Shown: in pieces, positions 1 through 9,120 of the stretch | Position numbering within the stretch: the stretch's first letter is position 1 | Layout: the number at the start of each line of letters is the position of its first letter | The notes under the pieces: model-generated | The model's database searches: none | Told to the model about the DNA's origin: nothing | Seen by the model: the letters and a program-made list of their open reading frames with translations, nothing else | NCBI RefSeq assembly: GCF_000350225.1 | Contig: NW_005179240.1 | Location: 63,009 to 89,894, forward strand | Source of the DNA: Chondrus crispus | Lineage: Eukaryota; Rhodophyta; Florideophyceae; Gigartinales; Gigartinaceae | Length of the DNA: 26,886 nt | Direction of reading: 5' to 3' | Program-made: the position numbers and the translations under genes

Positions 1-493
1 CCCTTCGAAGGGTACAGCTTAGGCGTCGGACAACCTGCGATGTCGCATGACATGTTTTTCGTCCCCACCACCGCGCGATGTCGTGTCAGACGCGTAGGCT
101 GCACGCGTGAAGTTTACACTTTGGGTGCGGTTGCGAGACGTGAAAAGACGCACGTGCGCCAGGTACAGTGGTCTGCCCGTACAGTGGTGGGCCCGTACAG
201 TGGTGCATACAGTCATGTACACACGTGTACAGTATGTGTCAGGTTGGCGTCCTGACACATACTGTACACGTGTGTACATGACTGTATGCACCACTGTACG
301 GGCCCACCACTGTACGGGCAGACCACTGTACCTGGCGCACGTGCGTCTTTTCACGTCTCGCAGCCGCACCCAAAGTGTAAACTTCACGCGTGCAGCCTAC
401 GCGTCTGACACGACATCGCGCGGTGGTGGGGACGAAAAACATGTCATGCGACATCGCAGGTTGTCCGACGCCTAAGCTGTACCCTTCGAAGGG
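1..493. repeat. Near-perfect palindrome (foldback/hairpin element), 243-bp arms, 7-bp spacer
   Basis: Bases 1-243 are the reverse complement of 251-493; the axis is at 247 and the spacer is 244-250. I found one mismatch, T131 against G363. Both outer ends carry the self-palindromic 12-mer CCCTTCGAAGGG (1-12 and 482-493). Inside each arm a 16-bp unit beginning GTACAGTGGT occurs three times in tandem (about 163-205 in the left arm). The arms contain open frames of up to 122 codons on both strands; they mirror each other and are a by-product of the symmetry. The layout fits a foldback or hairpin MITE-type element, or a recent inverted duplication. It starts at the window edge, so the true left end and any target duplication cannot be seen. 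If transcribed it would fold into a long double-stranded hairpin. Confidence 0.93.
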
Positions 494-1343
494 TACAACG
501 GGTCCACGCTTCAGGACCATCGGTGTGTCTCAAGTCTTGTGCGGGCTCCCCATGCACCATATGTCTTCTATGCCTCGTGAGGCAACGTGTCGGCGAAAGC
601 GTGTTGAAAACTGACACCCGCTCATCGGCGCGAGTGACAACATACTCGTACAACTAGTGAGAGCGCATAGCATTCCGACGTGATGACTCCGTGCGAGGGA
701 AGGAAGGTTGCAGTCTTGGATGCAGCTCCTACACATTTCTCCTTTTCCTCAGCAACACCTTTTCTGCTGTCGTTACTGGGCTTGGAAGCAGCTCCTTTAA
801 CGTCTCGCTCAGAATGGTGGAGAGAGTCCGCTTCCTGGTGGAGGTGCGCAACCCGCCATTCGAGCGTCCCCGTAGCTACTCGTGTTTTTCTAAGGACGTG
901 GAGGACGGAGTCGCCCCTTTCAATCAAAGAAAAAAGCTTTTGCCTCGACAATACGGTTTGTGTTGGGCAGAGTTTGTGCTCTCATAGATGGTACTATATC
1001 GTCACACTGGAGCACGCATAGGGATAGGGGTTATAGCAGGGATACCCCGGCTGTCCTATTGCGGCGTTTGAGCGCTTGACGTGGACTGTGGAATAAGTTT
1101 AGACGGCGCGGTAGTCTTCAGAGGTTCGTAATGTGGATGACGCTAAACTGTGCAATTACAATACTCAAAATCATGACCCTTCTCACCCTTCCGGTGAGAA
1201 GGGTACAGTATTTTTCTGTGCAGTGCCACGAATAGTAAACTGTTTTGAATATGGCTCGACGGACCTACGCGTCCTCCAGAGTTGCTACGCAGTCGTGATC
1301 CCGGCCTTATATTTCCGGTGCGGTCTGAATTGGCCGCTGCACG
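494..1343. other. No supported gene; small hairpin at 1177-1203
   Basis: I see no convincing coding sequence here. Frames of about 100 codons exist on both strands near 622-1021, overlap each other and have no recognisable domain. The one clear structure is a perfect inverted repeat, 11-bp arms 1177-1187 and 1193-1203 with loop CTTCC, which begins CCCTTC and ends GAAGGG like the ends of the palindrome at 1-493. Confidence 0.6.
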
Positions 1344-2837
1344 TCAGTTAGTCTCTCTTACCCTGACTACGTGGCTGCTAGCTGATCCGGGCGTCCTGCT
1401 AGTACGCTTGTCACAGGATGTAAGGGCAGTTACATTCCCTCTTCGCCCAATCACGCTGTCGTCCGGCATAAGTTCACTAACGACCACGCCGTACCTCTTG
1501 ACACCAATATGATACCCGCCCCCCGGGCGAGGATTCACGGAGAACGGTTCCATTCCCAGTGGACCCGGGATGCATACCAATCCACGGTACGTGAGCATCC
1601 CTGCGTTGCTTGCCATCTGAGCGTTGATTTTAAAGCCCAATCCCACTCGGCCTGCCCCAGCTTTAGCGAACAAGCACGTGTCTTCTGCGTCAAGCTTGGT
1701 CGAGAAACTCTCGGCCCTGAGGAGTGTTATGACGTCGTTAGTGGTTTCTGTCTTGACCAATTCGCCGACTTGCTCGACCAGTTTAACGCAACGCAGGATA
1801 TGTCTGACCGCCCTGTCCTCGAGCCATACGATTTGCATAAACTTAAGATAGAAAGACCAGACCGTGATGGCAGCGGCCACTGCCTCGAATGCAGCTCGTC
1901 CCCGGTCAGAGCCTTCCCCCGCTGGGACCGCAACGAAACGAGCATACCCAGACAGGACCACTATTGCCAGCGCAGTGGATGTCACCAGTGCCAGAACAGA
2001 GCCGAAGCTAAACACTGTGACATATCCCTGTGCGGCTTTGCGTTCAAGCTTAGACAGCTCACGACCATTAAACGTGGCTCCATTCCACGACTTCGACATG
2101 ACACCCGCACGACACTGACAGATCTTGAACCCAGACTCGTCGTGTTTCACTAACTCTCTGCAAGGGACGTAGTCGGTCAGGAAGTGGCGTGCGGTCGTAT
2201 CGAGAGGATGTTGGGATCCGTCTTTCGTAAAAAGGCCGACGTGCTCGTTGAACCGGCTCCCGTGAACATTATTCTGGGTCGGTCGCCTGCTAGCTCTCAG
2301 CAGGATGACGACTCCATTGACCACATCACGGACCTCGTCTGGAGTCAGAGGCTCATCTGCAGACTCAACAACCAGGGGGCAGGCTCTAGCTTCAAGACCA
2401 CCGTGCACCGCAGTACTCCCGACCCTGACCCTACGGACCCTCTCTTCAAGATCATCTACGCACCCCGCTCGGAATTCGCCATGGAGCTCCTGACTAGCGA
2501 CCTTACCCGCTATGCAAGCCAGCAGATCCCTCCGAGCGTGCACACTTGTGTATTTACCATTGAGAGCCCTGACCGCTCTCCAACTAACTCCAGCCCCCGT
2601 CCGGACCTCAATGTGTAAGGCATTCGGGTCTTTGGCCATTTCATCGGAAAAGCCTGATCTAGTAACGTCAACCCACTCCCAAGCGGATTCCAGGGCGCCG
2701 CAGTCCTCTATGGCCTGCGCACTGGTAGCCAAGCCAAGGAACCCTTCAAACCTGTCCACAGTATAGCCAGCCGGCCTGTATCTACAGCTCATCGTCTTGT
2801 CTTCGACGTCTTCTACTTCATCGAGTAGGTAGCTCAT
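1344..2837 (-). CDS. Hypothetical two-helix membrane protein, 497 aa
   Basis: An uninterrupted ATG-to-TGA frame of 497 codons, long for chance in this base composition, with balanced residue usage. I do not recognise the family. Two hydrophobic helices are visible at about residues 273-298 and 315-338, separated by a short charged loop. A roughly 270-residue N-terminal part, acidic at its very start, contains a Cys-rich patch near 240-242 (CQC). After the helices comes a stretch that could form a helix or coil (about 340-380), then a Gly/Pro-rich tail. I see no N-terminal signal peptide and no catalytic motif. Both ends might face the same side of a membrane. A TATA-like sequence lies about 250 bp upstream on the same strand. 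Among the larger frames this is the only one with neither mobile-element motifs nor visible damage, so it may be a host gene. A structural ORF of an unknown element is the alternative. Confidence 0.6.
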   Translation of the reverse strand: MSYLLDEVEDVEDKTMSCRYRPAGYTVDRFEGFLGLATSAQAIEDCGALESAWEWVDVTRSGFSDEMAKDPNALHIEVRTGAGVSWRAVRALNGKYTSVHARRDLLACIAGKVASQELHGEFRAGCVDDLEERVRRVRVGSTAVHGGLEARACPLVVESADEPLTPDEVRDVVNGVVILLRASRRPTQNNVHGSRFNEHVGLFTKDGSQHPLDTTARHFLTDYVPCRELVKHDESGFKICQCRAGVMSKSWNGATFNGRELSKLERKAAQGYVTVFSFGSVLALVTSTALAIVVLSGYARFVAVPAGEGSDRGRAAFEAVAAAITVWSFYLKFMQIVWLEDRAVRHILRCVKLVEQVGELVKTETTNDVITLLRAESFSTKLDAEDTCLFAKAGAGRVGLGFKINAQMASNAGMLTYRGLVCIPGPLGMEPFSVNPRPGGGYHIGVKRYGVVVSELMPDDSVIGRRGNVTALTSCDKRTSRTPGSASSHVVRVRETN

Positions 2838-3005
2838 TTCGCGTGCTGATTCACAGCTTTTGAATTCGTGTGCCCTAGGGTGTCGTCCGGAAAGAGCTTG
2901 GCATGCTGGAGGTCTCAGATTCGACCCTCAACAAGAGTAGCTTGTTGTCCCTTTTATTTGGTCTAAAAGAGGGTAGCAATGGATCTTTTTTTCTTCCTTC
3001 CTCTT

Positions 3006-3069
3006 TCGCCCCTCTCCTCTCTCGCCCCTCTCCTCTCTCGCCCCTCTCCTCTCTCGCCCCTCTCCTCTC
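3006..3069. repeat. Minisatellite, 4 x 16 bp polypyrimidine
   Basis: Four identical tandem copies of TCGCCCCTCTCCTCTC (3006-3021, 3022-3037, 3038-3053, 3054-3069). The strand is wholly pyrimidine apart from one G per unit. It lies between the possible TATA box and the start of the 497-aa gene, so it would fall in the 5' untranslated region if that TATA box is used. Confidence 0.95.
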
Positions 3070-3083
3070 TCCGTCGTCCCGCC

Positions 3084-3093
3084 CTTTTTATAT
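3084..3093 (-). promoter_or_regulatory. Possible TATA box for the 497-aa gene
   Basis: Read on the minus strand this is ATATAAAAAG in a GC-rich setting, about 250 bp upstream of the ATG at 2837. The motif is seen; the link to this gene is inferred from position and orientation only. Confidence 0.3.
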
Positions 3094-3353
3094 CGCCCTC
3101 CAAGACTTGTTCCGCCTCTCACAAACCGACGAGTGGAAGCGAATCCACCTCACAGCTACAATTATCCTCACAATTGTAATTCTATATTCCCAATTGGCAT
3201 AATTTGCAGCGGACATGTATTGTTCAGAAACCAGCCATCTGATTTTTTTCTTCCAAACAATCATACAGTACAGTAGTTGGATAAATATAGGGTCATTCTG
3301 AGACCTTGTCCCCCTACTGATTGCAGCATTAAGCCATAAATATACTGTAGCAA

Positions 3354-3418
3354 GTAACTGTCATGTGACACCTCCACCGTACCTTGTAACTGTCATGTGA
3401 CACCTCCACGGTACCCTT
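3354..3418. repeat. Two tandem 32/33-bp direct repeats
   Basis: 3354-3385 and 3386-3418 are near-identical and begin GTAACTGTCATGTGACACCT. Each contains the perfect 12-bp palindrome TGTCATGTGACA. The second unit runs into the 28-bp terminal sequence that starts at 3412, so the repeat may be the target sequence or part of the element end. Confidence 0.85.
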
Positions 3419-3439
3419 CCCCAATGGCTCAAATTGAAA
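3412..3439 (+). repeat. Left copy of a 28-bp terminal inverted repeat
   Basis: Begins TA-CCCTTCCCCAATGGCTC and matches the reverse complement of 24681-24708 at all 28 positions; identity stops immediately inside and outside. If the outer TA is the duplicated target, the repeat proper is 26 bp (3414-3439). TA target duplication is known for the Tc1/mariner/pogo superfamily. Confidence 0.85.
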
Positions 3440-3566
3440 CACATTTTATGAATATTAAAATTAAAACTGCTTCTAGCACACCCATTCTCTTTGTTTCTGT
3501 CTCAATTGACGCGCACTGGTGTCTTTCGATCGCCACACAGCCTCTCATGATTGTCGGTGAATCATA

Positions 3567-4427
3567 ATGCCAGCAATGTTCGACGGGGCGGGAGGCCGAC
3601 TTCCAACGCCAGCCTCCACGGGATCGACCGGAAGCTTCGCAACGGCGTTCGCGCACACGCCGAAGGCCACGAGTGGTCCGAACCACAACATGGCCGAGCT
3701 GGATATCCCCCGTCGAGAAGGAGACCGCAGGCGGCCTAGCGTGCCTCGACTCACGGATGCAGAGGCACGCCACGCGGCGACGTTCGCGTCGACCGATGGC
3801 AGCGCGTACATTTGTTGGCTGTGCCGGACGTACGGCCACGCCATGTACGCGTGCCCGTTCCTGTCACCTGAACAACGTCAGTTCACGGCGTACAGGAACT
3901 ACCGCTATCAGATGGAGACGCGCCCCGGAATGCCCAATCTCATCCAGCAGTCTACGCGGGCAGACCGAGGCCCGCGTCGAGGTGACCCGAGCCGATTGGG
4001 TGGGGGCGTCCGTTTTGCCCCTCGTGAAGGCCGGTACCGATACACGGGGACCGATCAAAGGGATCGACGTGACCTTCGTCGGATGGATACGCGATATTCT
4101 CGTCGAGATGGGCGAGGCGACCGGAGCCGACCTCCGTTGCCCCAAGGGGTACAGAACGCCATCATGGACCTCCAAGACTGGGCTGGGGAAACGTACCCCC
4201 AACCCACGGAAGGAAGCGGAGGAGAGCCCGTTCTCTCCGCCCGTCGAATATTGCAACGGCCGGACGTTGCAATCCAAAGCCACGAAGTATCCGATTACTT
4301 CGTAGAAGATGCCCAGCCGGGGTGGGGAAACAGTCTTCATCCGCGCGGCCATGCGCCCGTCGACGAGCTAGCTAACGATAGTCAGGCGAATAGCACTGAC
4401 AGCTCGGGTAGTTCGAAAAACCCGTAA
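3567..4427 (+). CDS. gag: Ty3/gypsy gag fragment, nucleocapsid part (286 aa)
   Basis: The frame holds one retroviral-type zinc knuckle, C-x2-C-x4-H-x4-C, at residues 83-96 (C83, C86, H91, C96), followed by an Arg/Gly-rich stretch (about 125-185) and a Ser-rich acidic tail. Nucleocapsid domains bind the element RNA. A complete gag would carry a capsid domain of some 200 residues before the knuckle; only 82 low-complexity residues precede it here, and a TGA stands two codons before the ATG, so the N-terminal part is lost. It ends with TAA. An overlapping frame in +1 across 3673-4305 lacks motifs and is taken as a shadow. Confidence 0.7.
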   Translation: MPAMFDGAGGRLPTPASTGSTGSFATAFAHTPKATSGPNHNMAELDIPRREGDRRRPSVPRLTDAEARHAATFASTDGSAYICWLCRTYGHAMYACPFLSPEQRQFTAYRNYRYQMETRPGMPNLIQQSTRADRGPRRGDPSRLGGGVRFAPREGRYRYTGTDQRDRRDLRRMDTRYSRRDGRGDRSRPPLPQGVQNAIMDLQDWAGETYPQPTEGSGGEPVLSARRILQRPDVAIQSHEVSDYFVEDAQPGWGNSLHPRGHAPVDELANDSQANSTDSSGSSKNP

Positions 4428-4728
4428 AGACAGTTACGTTCGCGCGGTCGCGTAAACCGTCTTGTCACACCAACCTAGACCCACCCCTATTTATCCCCGG
4501 GGGAGGAGGGGAATGTTTACCGATATTATTCCCCTAAACCCCGCACAAGCGCACCGAGACACCCGTAAGCTCGGTGCGAAAAAACGAAGACGGCGAGGCA
4601 ACCATGAGCCCAGCGCACATGGAGGAAGGCACTGTGGCAACCGTGGGCCAAGTGCCTAACAAGAAGCGCATCGAACGCGCCGGCGGCCCGACCCAGGGGG
4701 ACCCGGAGCCGCCAGAAGAAATCAAGCC

Positions 4729-5667
4729 GTGTACGAGCGCGACTTGTCGCGGGGACGCGGCCGACCGAAGGGCGCCCCGCGACCAAGGCCGAAGGACGCG
4801 GAAAAAAATCGGAACCGGCGCCGGCGGCCCAGGCGGAACGATCTGGCCGAGCCGAGCACGCCGAGGGTGGTCGACGGCGTCATTTGCCTTATGACGTCGA
4901 AGATTTACAACGTCCTCGGCTCGATAGCCACAGAGGTAAATGCCTTCAAGCCCCGCACGATCGCCGTTGATACGTGCTCGGGGTACGATCTGGTGAGGAA
5001 GGCCGACCTTCCTCCCGATTGGTTGCGGTACGTCATCTGCGACGCGCTACTGCCCCGATTGGCAGGTGCGAATAGCAACCCGCTTAAGCTCTCGGCCGTC
5101 TTACGTCTGGCCGTGCGCTTGAGGAACACGACGTTCCGAATTCCGTTCGTCGTGGCGGACCAGCTCGCCGTGCCGGTCCTCCTTGGTACGGCCTTCATCG
5201 ATACACACGTACGGAGTATCGAAATCGAAGCTCAACGGTTGGAGCTCCGCCAAGGTGGCTCCGTTGCCATCGTCGACGGGAAAGGGGAGCCGACTCCCCC
5301 AACCAGGCGGCACGGACGTCAGACAAGCCGGGCTGACGCACGCGACGAAGCCCCGCAGGCGATCCGAATCGCCCGCTGGGTTACCATCCCCGCGAGGTCG
5401 CAGGCCCGTGTGCGCGTTACCACGACGGGGAGGGGCCTCGTGTTTATAGAGCCGAAGCCGTCACTACAACACCGACATGGAGTGAGGCTGACGAACGGCG
5501 TCGTCGAAGTCCTGCCGAACCAGACCTTCGACGTCATCGTCGCGAACTTTTCGCGACAGGAAAGGCGGCTTCCGAAGCACACCGTCGTGGGATACGCGAA
5601 GCGCAACCTCCTCGCGATCTTGACGCCCGAACGTGGATCGCGCACGCGCTACACCTCACCGACTTGA
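4729..5667 (+). CDS. pro: Ty3/gypsy aspartic protease region (312 aa)
   Basis: The retropepsin active site is seen as A-V-D-T-C-S-G at residues 79-85, followed by V-L-L-G-T-A-F at 150-156, the family's second conserved block. Retropepsins normally have D-T/S-G; here the third position is Cys (codon TGC), which is unusual and may impair activity. Residues about 205-300 (ending near V-V-G-Y-A-K-R) match the linker commonly found between protease and RT in Ty3/gypsy elements. The first 50 residues are Arg/Pro-rich. The frame differs from gag (ends 4427) and RT (opens after 5803), and a second frame across 4574-4894 probably holds the true upstream coding, so single-base indels are likely on both sides. 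The ATG is nominal. Confidence 0.75.
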   Translation: MYERDLSRGRGRPKGAPRPRPKDAEKNRNRRRRPRRNDLAEPSTPRVVDGVICLMTSKIYNVLGSIATEVNAFKPRTIAVDTCSGYDLVRKADLPPDWLRYVICDALLPRLAGANSNPLKLSAVLRLAVRLRNTTFRIPFVVADQLAVPVLLGTAFIDTHVRSIEIEAQRLELRQGGSVAIVDGKGEPTPPTRRHGRQTSRADARDEAPQAIRIARWVTIPARSQARVRVTTTGRGLVFIEPKPSLQHRHGVRLTNGVVEVLPNQTFDVIVANFSRQERRLPKHTVVGYAKRNLLAILTPERGSRTRYTSPT

Positions 5668-5848
5668 CCGATCAAGTCAGAACGGCAGGAGCTGGTCGAC
5701 CACGCTCCGCCCAGGGGGCAACCGTTGAGGAGAGAGGAGCCGGTACGGACGGCCGACCGGCGAAGTGCCCGCCGCCGGAAGGGGGCACTGCACCCGCCTC
5801 TAAGAAAGATCCCGAAATCCGCCGGAGGATTGGGAAAAAGAAATCGAC

Positions 5849-7891
5849 ATGTCATACATCGATGATGACAAGTTCCGGGGCCACGTGCTCGAGATGCTCC
5901 GTAAGCACTCGAGTCTGTGGAGCGGGGCGCTCGGAACGATCCGAGCGACCGAACACCGCATTCCCCTCGAACCGGGTACGAAGCCGATACGTTCAATGCC
6001 CTACCGAAAGGGGCCGGCTATGCGTGAGATGGTCGCCAAGAAAGTCAACAAAATGTTGAACGCAGGGGTAATCGAACACGTGAGCACGGAGTGGGCGTCT
6101 CCCGTGGTGCTCGTACCGAAGAAAGACGGCTCTCTTCGGTTATGCGTGGACTACCGGCGTCTCAACGCAAAGACGGCGGCGGATTCGTATCCGCTGCCCC
6201 GGATGGACGACTGCATCGATTCGCTCAGAGATGCAGCCGTCTTCACGACGTTGGACTGCAATTCCGGTTATTGGCACATCCTCGTCGCTCCGGAAGACCG
6301 GGACAAGACCACGTTCACTACGCATATGGGAACGTTTCGCCATTTGCGTATGCCGTTCGGGCTAAAAGGGGCACCGGCCACCTTCCAACGTGCCCTCGAT
6401 ATCATCCTATCTGGCGTCCGATGGCAGATATGCCTCGTCTACCTGGATGATGTCATCGTGTTCTCCCGTACGCACGGAGAACACGCGAAGCATCTCGACA
6501 CTGTCTTGAGCTTGTTGAGGAGCACCGGAATCTCCCTCAAGCTCAAGAAGTGTAGCTTCTTCCAACCGAAGGTGCACTACCTGGGGCACGTCATTTCCCG
6601 AGGTAAGCTGACCGTCGCCGAAGCGGCGGCGGATGCCTTCAAGACGTTCACGTTTCCGAGGACGTTGACGCAGGTGCGCTCGTACCTCGGAGCGTGCAAC
6701 GTCTACCGCCGCTTCGTGAAGGGGTTCGCGAAAATTGCGCGCCCATTAACGCACATGACGCGCAAGGACGCGGACCCCAACTTCGAAGACCCGACCGAGC
6801 TGCAACTTCAAGCGTTCGAAGCGTTGAAGGAGCGGATGATTTCCCCGCCGATCCTAGCATTTCCGCGGTACGGTCGTCCGTACATGATCGACACGGATGC
6901 TAGTCCCTATCAACTGAGCTGTTCGTTGCTCCAGGAACACGAAGGCGCTAACGACTGGCGCCCCGTGGGGTATTGGTCGTACTCACTTTCCGACAGTGAG
7001 CGCAACTACAGCGCTACAGAGCGCGAGTGCTTTGCCGTAGTGTGGGCCGTACGCACGCTACGGCCGTACATCGAAGGTACCAAGTTCACCGTCCGGACGG
7101 ACCATGATGCCCTCCGATGGCTTATGTCCCTCACGGAGAGCTCCGGAAGTCTTACCCGGTGGCGACTGCGTTTGGCGGAATACGACTTCACAATCCAGTA
7201 CCGCCCCGGGCGCGTCCACCAGGTGCCCGATGCCCTGTCACGCCTCGTGTCGCCAAGGGTCACCCACGACCCTCGCCCAGTCGTCGAGGTGGACGACGAC
7301 ATTCCTACCTTCGACGCGGGCACGACCGCCCGTGACGTGTCGGACGAGCTCGCGGATCCCGTCTGTACCGCGAGCTGCGATCATCAGGCCGTCCATGTCT
7401 TCGTGACAACAAGGAACCAAGCCGGACCGCGAAGAAGTTCGCGCGTCCGTACGCGCGACGAGCCGAGGGGCGACGACGAGGCCCCCGCTCTTGAAGGACC
7501 CACTTCGTTCTGGGAGGATAACGACCAGTTCGACGCTGTCGACATCGAGCGCGCCGAAGAACCCGAAGTTGGCGTGCCCGCCTCCACGGCTGCCCCTTCG
7601 CAGGACGACCCTCCGGCCCCTCTTACGCTAGAGGAGATAGCCGAAGAGCAACGCGTGGATGACTTCTGCCAGACCGTACTGGCACGACAGTCAGAGTCCC
7701 GGGACTCCGCGTTCTTCGAGAACCACCACGGGGTGCTCAAACGGAGACAACCCTTCGACCCTGACATCGTGCAGGTCGTGGTGCCACGGACGCTACGGGC
7801 TCGGCTTTTCCAGCTCTGCCACACACCAACCATCGCCGGGCACCCGGGCCAGAACCGTATGTACTTCGCGCTCCGTCGCGAGTACTACTAG
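5849..7891 (+). CDS. pol: Ty3/gypsy reverse transcriptase-RNase H (680 aa, ends at premature TAG)
   Basis: The RT core runs over about residues 85-255: VLVPKKDGS, then the first catalytic Asp at D136 in TTLD, then FGLKGAPATFQ and the catalytic Y198-L-D-D201, followed by the YLGHVIS block. RNase H spans about 345-466, with D348 in DTDAS, the ERE pair near 391 and the RTDHD block ending near 420. These copy element RNA to DNA and remove the RNA strand. Residues after 600 start the integrase HHCC finger (H...H). The TAG at 7889-7891 lies between that His pair and the C-x2-C, at a place where related elements usually have Trp (YYWP), and the frame stays open past it. The frame is also open upstream to the TAA at 5801-5803, so the ATG at 5849 is nominal. 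Confidence 0.9.
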   Translation: MSYIDDDKFRGHVLEMLRKHSSLWSGALGTIRATEHRIPLEPGTKPIRSMPYRKGPAMREMVAKKVNKMLNAGVIEHVSTEWASPVVLVPKKDGSLRLCVDYRRLNAKTAADSYPLPRMDDCIDSLRDAAVFTTLDCNSGYWHILVAPEDRDKTTFTTHMGTFRHLRMPFGLKGAPATFQRALDIILSGVRWQICLVYLDDVIVFSRTHGEHAKHLDTVLSLLRSTGISLKLKKCSFFQPKVHYLGHVISRGKLTVAEAAADAFKTFTFPRTLTQVRSYLGACNVYRRFVKGFAKIARPLTHMTRKDADPNFEDPTELQLQAFEALKERMISPPILAFPRYGRPYMIDTDASPYQLSCSLLQEHEGANDWRPVGYWSYSLSDSERNYSATERECFAVVWAVRTLRPYIEGTKFTVRTDHDALRWLMSLTESSGSLTRWRLRLAEYDFTIQYRPGRVHQVPDALSRLVSPRVTHDPRPVVEVDDDIPTFDAGTTARDVSDELADPVCTASCDHQAVHVFVTTRNQAGPRRSSRVRTRDEPRGDDEAPALEGPTSFWEDNDQFDAVDIERAEEPEVGVPASTAAPSQDDPPAPLTLEEIAEEQRVDDFCQTVLARQSESRDSAFFENHHGVLKRRQPFDPDIVQVVVPRTLRARLFQLCHTPTIAGHPGQNRMYFALRREYY

Positions 7892-9112
7892 CCCCATCTC
7901 GCAGCAGATGTCGCAGCTACGGTGCGAGGGTGCCGAACATGCGCGGTGAACCGTGTTAAGTTGCGGAAACACCTCAACCGTTTGAAGTTGTTTCCGGCAA
8001 CACGGCCGCTTGAGAGCCTCGCCATCGACATCTTGGTACCGCTACCCAAGACGAAGGCAGGGAAACGGTTCCTTCTCGTAATTACGGACCGTTTCACCAA
8101 GCTGACTCAAGTTGTGACGCTGCGGACCGTAACCGCGTACACGGTCGCCGTCGCGTTCTGCGACGCGTGGGTATTTAAATACGGCGTCCCACGCCCGCTA
8201 CTGTCACATAACGGACCGCAGTTTAACGCGAAGTTCTTCCACAGCACGTGCCGTGTCCTGGGGGTGACGAACTTGTACACTTCGGCGTACCACCCCCAGA
8301 CGAACGGGCAGGTCGAGCGACACAACCGGACGATCGCTTCGATGTTACGCAATTACGTCGGCGAACATCAGGACGACTGGGACGTGTACGTGGGGCCGCT
8401 CACGTACGCGTACAACTCCCACGTACATCGTACGACGAGTACCACGCCCTTCGAGCTCGTCCTCAGCCGACCCCCGCCGGAGTTCTCTCTACATAGAGCC
8501 GACGGTGACGCGCCCCCGTCCAATAGGGGCAACGCGCGCGCTGAGTTCCTCAAGACGTTGGACGACACGATCCAGAAGGCGTACGGGAGCCTGCGCCGGA
8601 CGCAGGCTCGGTACAAGCGCGACTTCGATAAGCGCGTCAGACGGCTCAACGCACGTATCAAGCCAGGTAATTACGTCTACCTGAACCCCACCGATGGGGC
8701 AAAGACGTCTAGCAAACTCGTGTCGCCCGCCGTTGGGCCATACCGGGTACTCGCCGACGACCGGCGAACCATCACGATCGATCGTGATGGTGTTACCGAG
8801 CGCGTCTCCGCAGACCGCTTCGTGTATGCGCCACTACCGACGGGCGTGCCACGGGCGAGCACGACAACCTCAGGTGACCTTGCCGACAAGGTCACCGAGG
8901 GCACTCAGTACGCTGTCGAGCGACTACTCCGGCATCGGGCCATGGAGGGCGGAACAACGGAGTTCCTCATCAAGTGGGCGGATTACGACACGCCCATCTG
9001 GACCGCACGGACTCACGTCCCGGAGGAGTTGGTGTCTCGTTACGCCCAACACCTCCGGAGGTGCACCGGCAGGGGCCTCACCTCGGACGTGAACGCGGAC
9101 GCTCACGCTTAA
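7892..9112 (+). pseudogene. int: Ty3/gypsy integrase with chromodomain, downstream of in-frame TAG
   Basis: Same frame as RT-RNase H, continuing after TAG 7889-7891. It completes the zinc finger (C-R-T-C), then the rve catalytic core. Counting from the ATG at 7922, the acids fall at D36 (AIDIL) and E132 (NGQVERHNR), but the middle residue is H96 in LLSHNGPQF (CAT at 8207-8209) where the family has Asp. The spacing H96-x35-E132 is the classic D,D-35-E spacing, so this is a substitution and not a shift. Residues about 330-378 (8909-9055) form a chromodomain-like fold signature (YAVERLL, FLIKWADY). Chromodomains in chromoviruses target insertion to marked chromatin. It ends with TAA. With the stop and the lost Asp, integrase should be inactive. 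Confidence 0.88.
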
Positions 9113-9120
9113 GGAGGGGG
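9111..9120 (+). promoter_or_regulatory. Probable polypurine tract of the gypsy element
   Basis: AAGGAGGGGG overlaps the integrase TAA. A purine run just before the 3' LTR primes plus-strand DNA synthesis in Ty3/gypsy elements. Position and composition fit; without a second LTR copy the boundary is unproven. Confidence 0.55.

Larger units (their letters stand above)
3540..9120 (+). mobile_element. 5'-truncated Ty3/gypsy chromovirus-type retrotransposon
   Basis: The order gag zinc knuckle, protease, RT, RNase H, integrase, chromodomain is the Ty3/gypsy (Metaviridae) order, and the chromodomain places it with chromoviruses. The left edge is approximate: the AT-rich sequence before about 3540 is unlike the element, and the capsid part of gag and a 5' LTR are missing. 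With no second LTR copy in view, the 3' LTR limits cannot be set; the element may run past 9120. Visible damage includes reading-frame changes between gag, protease and RT, an in-frame TAG in the integrase zinc finger, and loss of an integrase catalytic Asp. It is not expected to move by itself. Confidence 0.85.

Noticed and set aside
19..520. 122-aa frames on both strands of the 1-493 palindrome
   Set aside because: The two are mirror images produced by the inverted repeat; no motif supports coding.
680..1021. 113-aa plus frame with hydrophobic start
   Set aside because: Overlapped by frames on both strands and not distinguishable from chance.
1509..2153. Plus-strand 214-aa frame
   Set aside because: Antisense to the 497-aa membrane protein, with no motif and less regular composition.
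3673..4305. Alternative +1 frame over gag
   Set aside because: Some protein-like stretches, but the zinc knuckle and Arg/Gly-rich region are in the other frame.
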